The notes beneath the pieces are model-generated. The model was not told the origin of the DNA. It searched no databases and was given only the letters and a program-made list of their open reading frames with translations. A DNA stretch of 35,412 bases, from assembly GCA_017530365.1 (NCBI GenBank), contig JAFXMK010000001.1, positions 1 through 35,412 on the forward strand. The letters run 5' to 3'. Positions within the stretch are counted from its first letter, which is position 1; the number at the start of each line of letters is the position of its first letter. This DNA is from Bacteroidales bacterium. GTDB lineage: Bacteria; Bacteroidota; Bacteroidia; Bacteroidales; F082. Shown here piece by piece: positions 32,576 through 35,412 of this stretch. Position numbers and translations under genes: made by a program.

Positions 32576-34537
32576 ATGAAACGCCTTTACATAGTATTGA
32601 TTCTCCTTTTGGTGACATGCAAACTGTCGTTCCCGACGCCGCAAGTCAGGGATGTCCTATACTGGAACGGAACGACATATTATGTTTATCCCTTTATCGA
32701 TGTCGAGAAAAGGTTCAGCGAGGCGCAGAAAACCAAACTAAACGAACGGGTGAAAGACCACATCGCAACCTCCAACTGGAGAGGCTATTACTTCGAGTTC
32801 GAAATCTGTCGCGACTCCCTGTTTCTTGTCTCCATCAAAGATGACCACCAAGAAGACCTGATGGCTTTTGTACTTGGCTCAAACGCCAGGATCATGATGG
32901 ACGACTTTTCCGACACCCTCTATCTGGGGTATGGTAAGTCCTTCTACGACCCATGGTTCCCTACCATGATTTACGAAAGCGAGATGACCGTGGTCTTCAA
33001 AAACGGGATAGCATGCTGGCACGAGGATCACAGGAATAAAAGCAAGCACGCGGAACTACCCAATAACACCATGAAGTGGAATGAGTGCATCTACTCATCA
33101 ATCCGATGGGATGCCTTGGACCAGAACATATTGGCGGAAAAGCCCAAAGCTTATGTCAATTTCTCAACCGACAGCCTCGGAAAGGTGTGTGATGTCACAT
33201 TGCTAAAGTCGTCAGGCTATTCCGATTTCGACGAGGAGGCGATGCGGGTAGTGGCATCACTGCCTGAATTCTCTGCCCATTTCGTGTGCGGGAAATACCT
33301 CAATCACAAATACACGCAACCTGTTGTCTTCGACAGGAGTAAAGCACCGAATAACGAGAGGTGGAATTACACCTTTTCACAACCGCGATCCGTAATAATG
33401 ACACTGCAACTCAAAACAAGCGAAGAAACTATACCTTCCCTGTTTTACATGCTTCAAGATTCGGTGATTTATGACCTGGGCAAGGGCTCAGAAGGGATTT
33501 ATGAAGAATGTCTTCCTGCTAAAATGGTGAACAATGACGCCGCCTTCGCAATCCAAGTTGATCACAAATGGGAAAAAATAGCCACGCTCAGGCAACTTGA
33601 AGATCAAGGAGTTTGCAGTAACGAAACAACAACTCTTACCTTATTGGAAATAAAGCGCATTCTTCGTGATGACCCAGAAGATCCAAGAGAGTATAAAACC
33701 CCACCCAAACCATATCATCGAGCTTTATTAAGCGAAAACGGTCTTCCGTTCACCGGCAGCAACTGTGGCTCCTATTTTTATGGAAATGTATCAGGTCAAC
33801 CTAGCAACCAGCTTAATCAGTTCATCTTAGAAAGTGTTTGTCACTTTGTAAAAGAGCATAATGCTTTTGCAAAACAAATCAATTCAGACACCATTCGATA
33901 TATCTGGTCCAAAGGTTTGCCTAATTATTTTCCTTACGACAGTCTTCCATGTGCTATGTTTTCAGCGTCAGAGATGGAAAGTAATCGTTCTCAAAAAAAA
34001 GAATTCAAAAATTATGTAAAAGTTGCGGAAATTGCAACAACACTTTATAATAATACGATAGAAGTACTTGTTTCCGTTTCTAATATCAAAAGACTACGAA
34101 GAAAACACATTCAAGTAGCACGTACTGAAGACTTTGAGTATTATTATTATGAATACAATTGCGAAACGAACAATTGGGAACGAGTGATTAAGTGTGTCTA
34201 TTCTGATGTAATAACGCATAGTTTTGTCTGCCTCCAAAACGACAGCATCTCTATTTACTACAAATCACCCAATTTAGATAAATCATCCTGTTTCTATGGA
34301 GTGTACCGATGTTCCAACGACACCTTGTGTCTTTCTGATAATCTGTTGAAAGACGGCATGAAACCCAATGAATATCTATTCGTGCTTGACAGCACCCATC
34401 GAACGCTCACAGTTACCCCTTACTATTCGACAACAAACGTGGCCATCCCTAAAAATTCCACAAACGAAAAGAAAATGGTATTAGGACGTCGGTTTAAAAA
34501 CACTTCTTGTATTAAAGAATTGAAAAAAGTATGGTAA
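32576..34537 (+). CDS. mosaic envelope protein: TonB-C-like domain plus duplicated lipoprotein tail
   Basis: 653 aa. The N-terminus is a signal (MKRLYIVLILLLVTC; Cys15 could be a lipobox). Residues about 190-253 have the TonB C-terminal domain pattern (YVNFSTDSLGKVCDVTLLKSSGYSDFDEEAMRVVASLPEF). A region of unknown fold (about 255-375) is followed by a second, AT-rich region (about 375-545). The last ~105 residues (about 548-653: LQNDSISIYYKS, SNDTLCLSDNLLK, IKELKKVW) are a diverged copy of parts of the lipoprotein at 31298. The change of composition near 33650 and the copied tail suggest fusion of at least two former genes. The stop codon TAA coincides with the start of the second Rhs core. 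Function unknown. Confidence 0.6.
   Translation: MKRLYIVLILLLVTCKLSFPTPQVRDVLYWNGTTYYVYPFIDVEKRFSEAQKTKLNERVKDHIATSNWRGYYFEFEICRDSLFLVSIKDDHQEDLMAFVLGSNARIMMDDFSDTLYLGYGKSFYDPWFPTMIYESEMTVVFKNGIACWHEDHRNKSKHAELPNNTMKWNECIYSSIRWDALDQNILAEKPKAYVNFSTDSLGKVCDVTLLKSSGYSDFDEEAMRVVASLPEFSAHFVCGKYLNHKYTQPVVFDRSKAPNNERWNYTFSQPRSVIMTLQLKTSEETIPSLFYMLQDSVIYDLGKGSEGIYEECLPAKMVNNDAAFAIQVDHKWEKIATLRQLEDQGVCSNETTTLTLLEIKRILRDDPEDPREYKTPPKPYHRALLSENGLPFTGSNCGSYFYGNVSGQPSNQLNQFILESVCHFVKEHNAFAKQINSDTIRYIWSKGLPNYFPYDSLPCAMFSASEMESNRSQKKEFKNYVKVAEIATTLYNNTIEVLVSVSNIKRLRRKHIQVARTEDFEYYYYEYNCETNNWERVIKCVYSDVITHSFVCLQNDSISIYYKSPNLDKSSCFYGVYRCSNDTLCLSDNLLKDGMKPNEYLFVLDSTHRTLTVTPYYSTTNVAIPKNSTNEKKMVLGRRFKNTSCIKELKKVW
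34200..34537 (+). repeat. diverged copy of the lipoprotein gene ends
   Basis: Matches 31405-31535 (QNDSIS..YY, FYG.Y, NDTL.LSDNLLK) and the last ~50 codons of 31298-32077 (FVFD..H.T, final ..CI/F.EL.K.W). The middle of the lipoprotein is deleted in this copy. Confidence 0.75.
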
Positions 34538-35412
34538 CTTAGCCAGCTGAAAAGACAACAGGACCAACTTGAAAGAGACCTTCACATACGATGACATGAA
34601 CCGCTTGACGGGCATCACCTTGAAGCGATCTTCGGGGCAGGACCTCCATTGCGGCGTGAGCTACGACGCACTAGGCCGCATGACCTCGAAGCAGGCCGTG
34701 ACGGCGGTGAATGGCACGCCGCAGGTTTCCACCGTTTTCTCTCAGCCAGCTTTCGATGCCACCAAGGTTCATGCCCTTGCCTCTGCACAGAGCATGTCGG
34801 ATTTATTCCCGGCAACAGCACAGACCGTTACTTACACCGGTTTCGACAAAGCCGACAAGATCAAGCAGGACAACGACAGCATCTGTTACACCTACGGCTA
34901 CGACCACCAGCGCATCCGCATGGAAGAACATGTCGGCAGCACTGTCCGAACAAAAGACTACATCGGCATGTGCGAGTATGTGTCAGAGACAGGAACCAGC
35001 GGCACCCGATCGTTCACCTACCTCAACGGCCCTTACGGCGTGTTCGCCGTGATAGAGAAACAAAACGGTGTGCAAACGCCCCATTATGTCCTCAAGGACA
35101 ACCTTGGCAGCTGGAATACGATCACTGATGGGGACGGCCTCGTGGAACAGCGGCTGAGTTTCGACGCCTGGGGCAACTTGCGCAATCCCGACACCTGGGC
35201 GAACTACACGGCTGACGACAGCTTCGACAAACCTATGTTCGACCGTGGTTATACTGGACATGAACACTTGACGTCTTTTGGTTTGATCAACATGAACGGA
35301 CGAATGTACGATCCCGTGATGTCGTCGTTCCTCTCGGCTGACCGCTATGTGCAGGATCCCACGAGTTCGCAGGGATTCAACCGCTATGCCTACTGCATGT
35401 ACAACCCGCTGA
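34534..35412 (+). pseudogene. orphan Rhs core, copy B (displaced C-terminal cassette, runs off the window)
   Basis: Homology to the intact Rhs gene begins within the stop codon of the preceding gene: GTAACTTAGCC against GTAATTTAGCC at 29674. In the Rhs frame there is a TGA at 34548-34550, then an open frame from 34551 (first ATG 34596) to the edge: TFTYDDMNRLTGITL, QTVTYTGFDKADKIKQ, HYVLKDNLGSWN, LSFDAWGNLRNPDTW, LINMNGRMYDPVMSSFLS, ending at YNPL. All the SpvB, FG-GAP and most YD repeats are missing, and there is no signal peptide. This is what displaced Rhs C-terminal cassettes look like: a core piece for recombination followed by another tip and immunity gene, which here lie beyond the window. 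Confidence 0.85.

Noticed and set aside
34649-35128. 159-codon plus-strand frame in the second Rhs core
   Set aside because: The Rhs-homologous frame is offset from it; the listed frame is Arg/His-rich and is a shadow.

Overview
The window looks like a chromosomal segment from a member of the Bacteroidota, most likely Bacteroidales. The reasons are a GldH gliding/T9SS lipoprotein, a type IX secretion sorting domain, repeated TAnnTTTG-type -7 promoter boxes, Bacteroidota-style TPR-HTH and PSP1 proteins, and many Sec lipoproteins. No tRNA, rRNA or CRISPR array was seen, and no stretch over 300 bases lacks a gene.

Layout. 1-3250: the start of a secreted M23-like peptidase, a membrane TPR/HTH regulator, a decayed pyrG (CTP synthase) remnant and a GNAT acetyltransferase. 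3297-9369: a four-gene plus-strand operon (small lipoprotein, RND adaptor, RND pump, TolC channel). 9355-15033: minus-strand genes for glutamyl-tRNA ligase, an alanine/sodium-type symporter, a serine-rich secreted protein, a tiny conserved-looking protein and a TMEM43-like membrane protein. 15138-17487: two tandem YpfJ-type zinc metallopeptidases facing a LemA protein. 17581-23141: a plus-strand cell-envelope/housekeeping group, ricT-like PSP1, gldH, PBP1A, obgE and a PAP2 phosphatase.

23213-35412 is the accessory part. A T9SS-sorted fibre-like protein sits 16 nt before a 2146-residue SpvB/FG-GAP/TcdB/Rhs protein. The variable C-terminus of that protein is AT-rich and carries a plausible papain/C39-like Cys-His-Asp set. 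It is followed, with a 4-nt overlap, by a lipoprotein and then a 157-aa protein, both immunity candidates. Next comes a mosaic 653-aa protein whose last ~105 residues are a diverged copy of that lipoprotein. A second Rhs core (34534 to the window edge) starts immediately after its stop codon without any 5' half. This is the organisation expected of a polymorphic-toxin locus that swaps C-terminal cassettes by recombination in the core.

Other notable structure: six gene junctions hold short arrays of 7-8 bp tandem units of unrelated sequence, and a REP-like palindrome appears to supply the start codon of gldH. All functional statements come from reading motifs and family resemblance; no database search was run.
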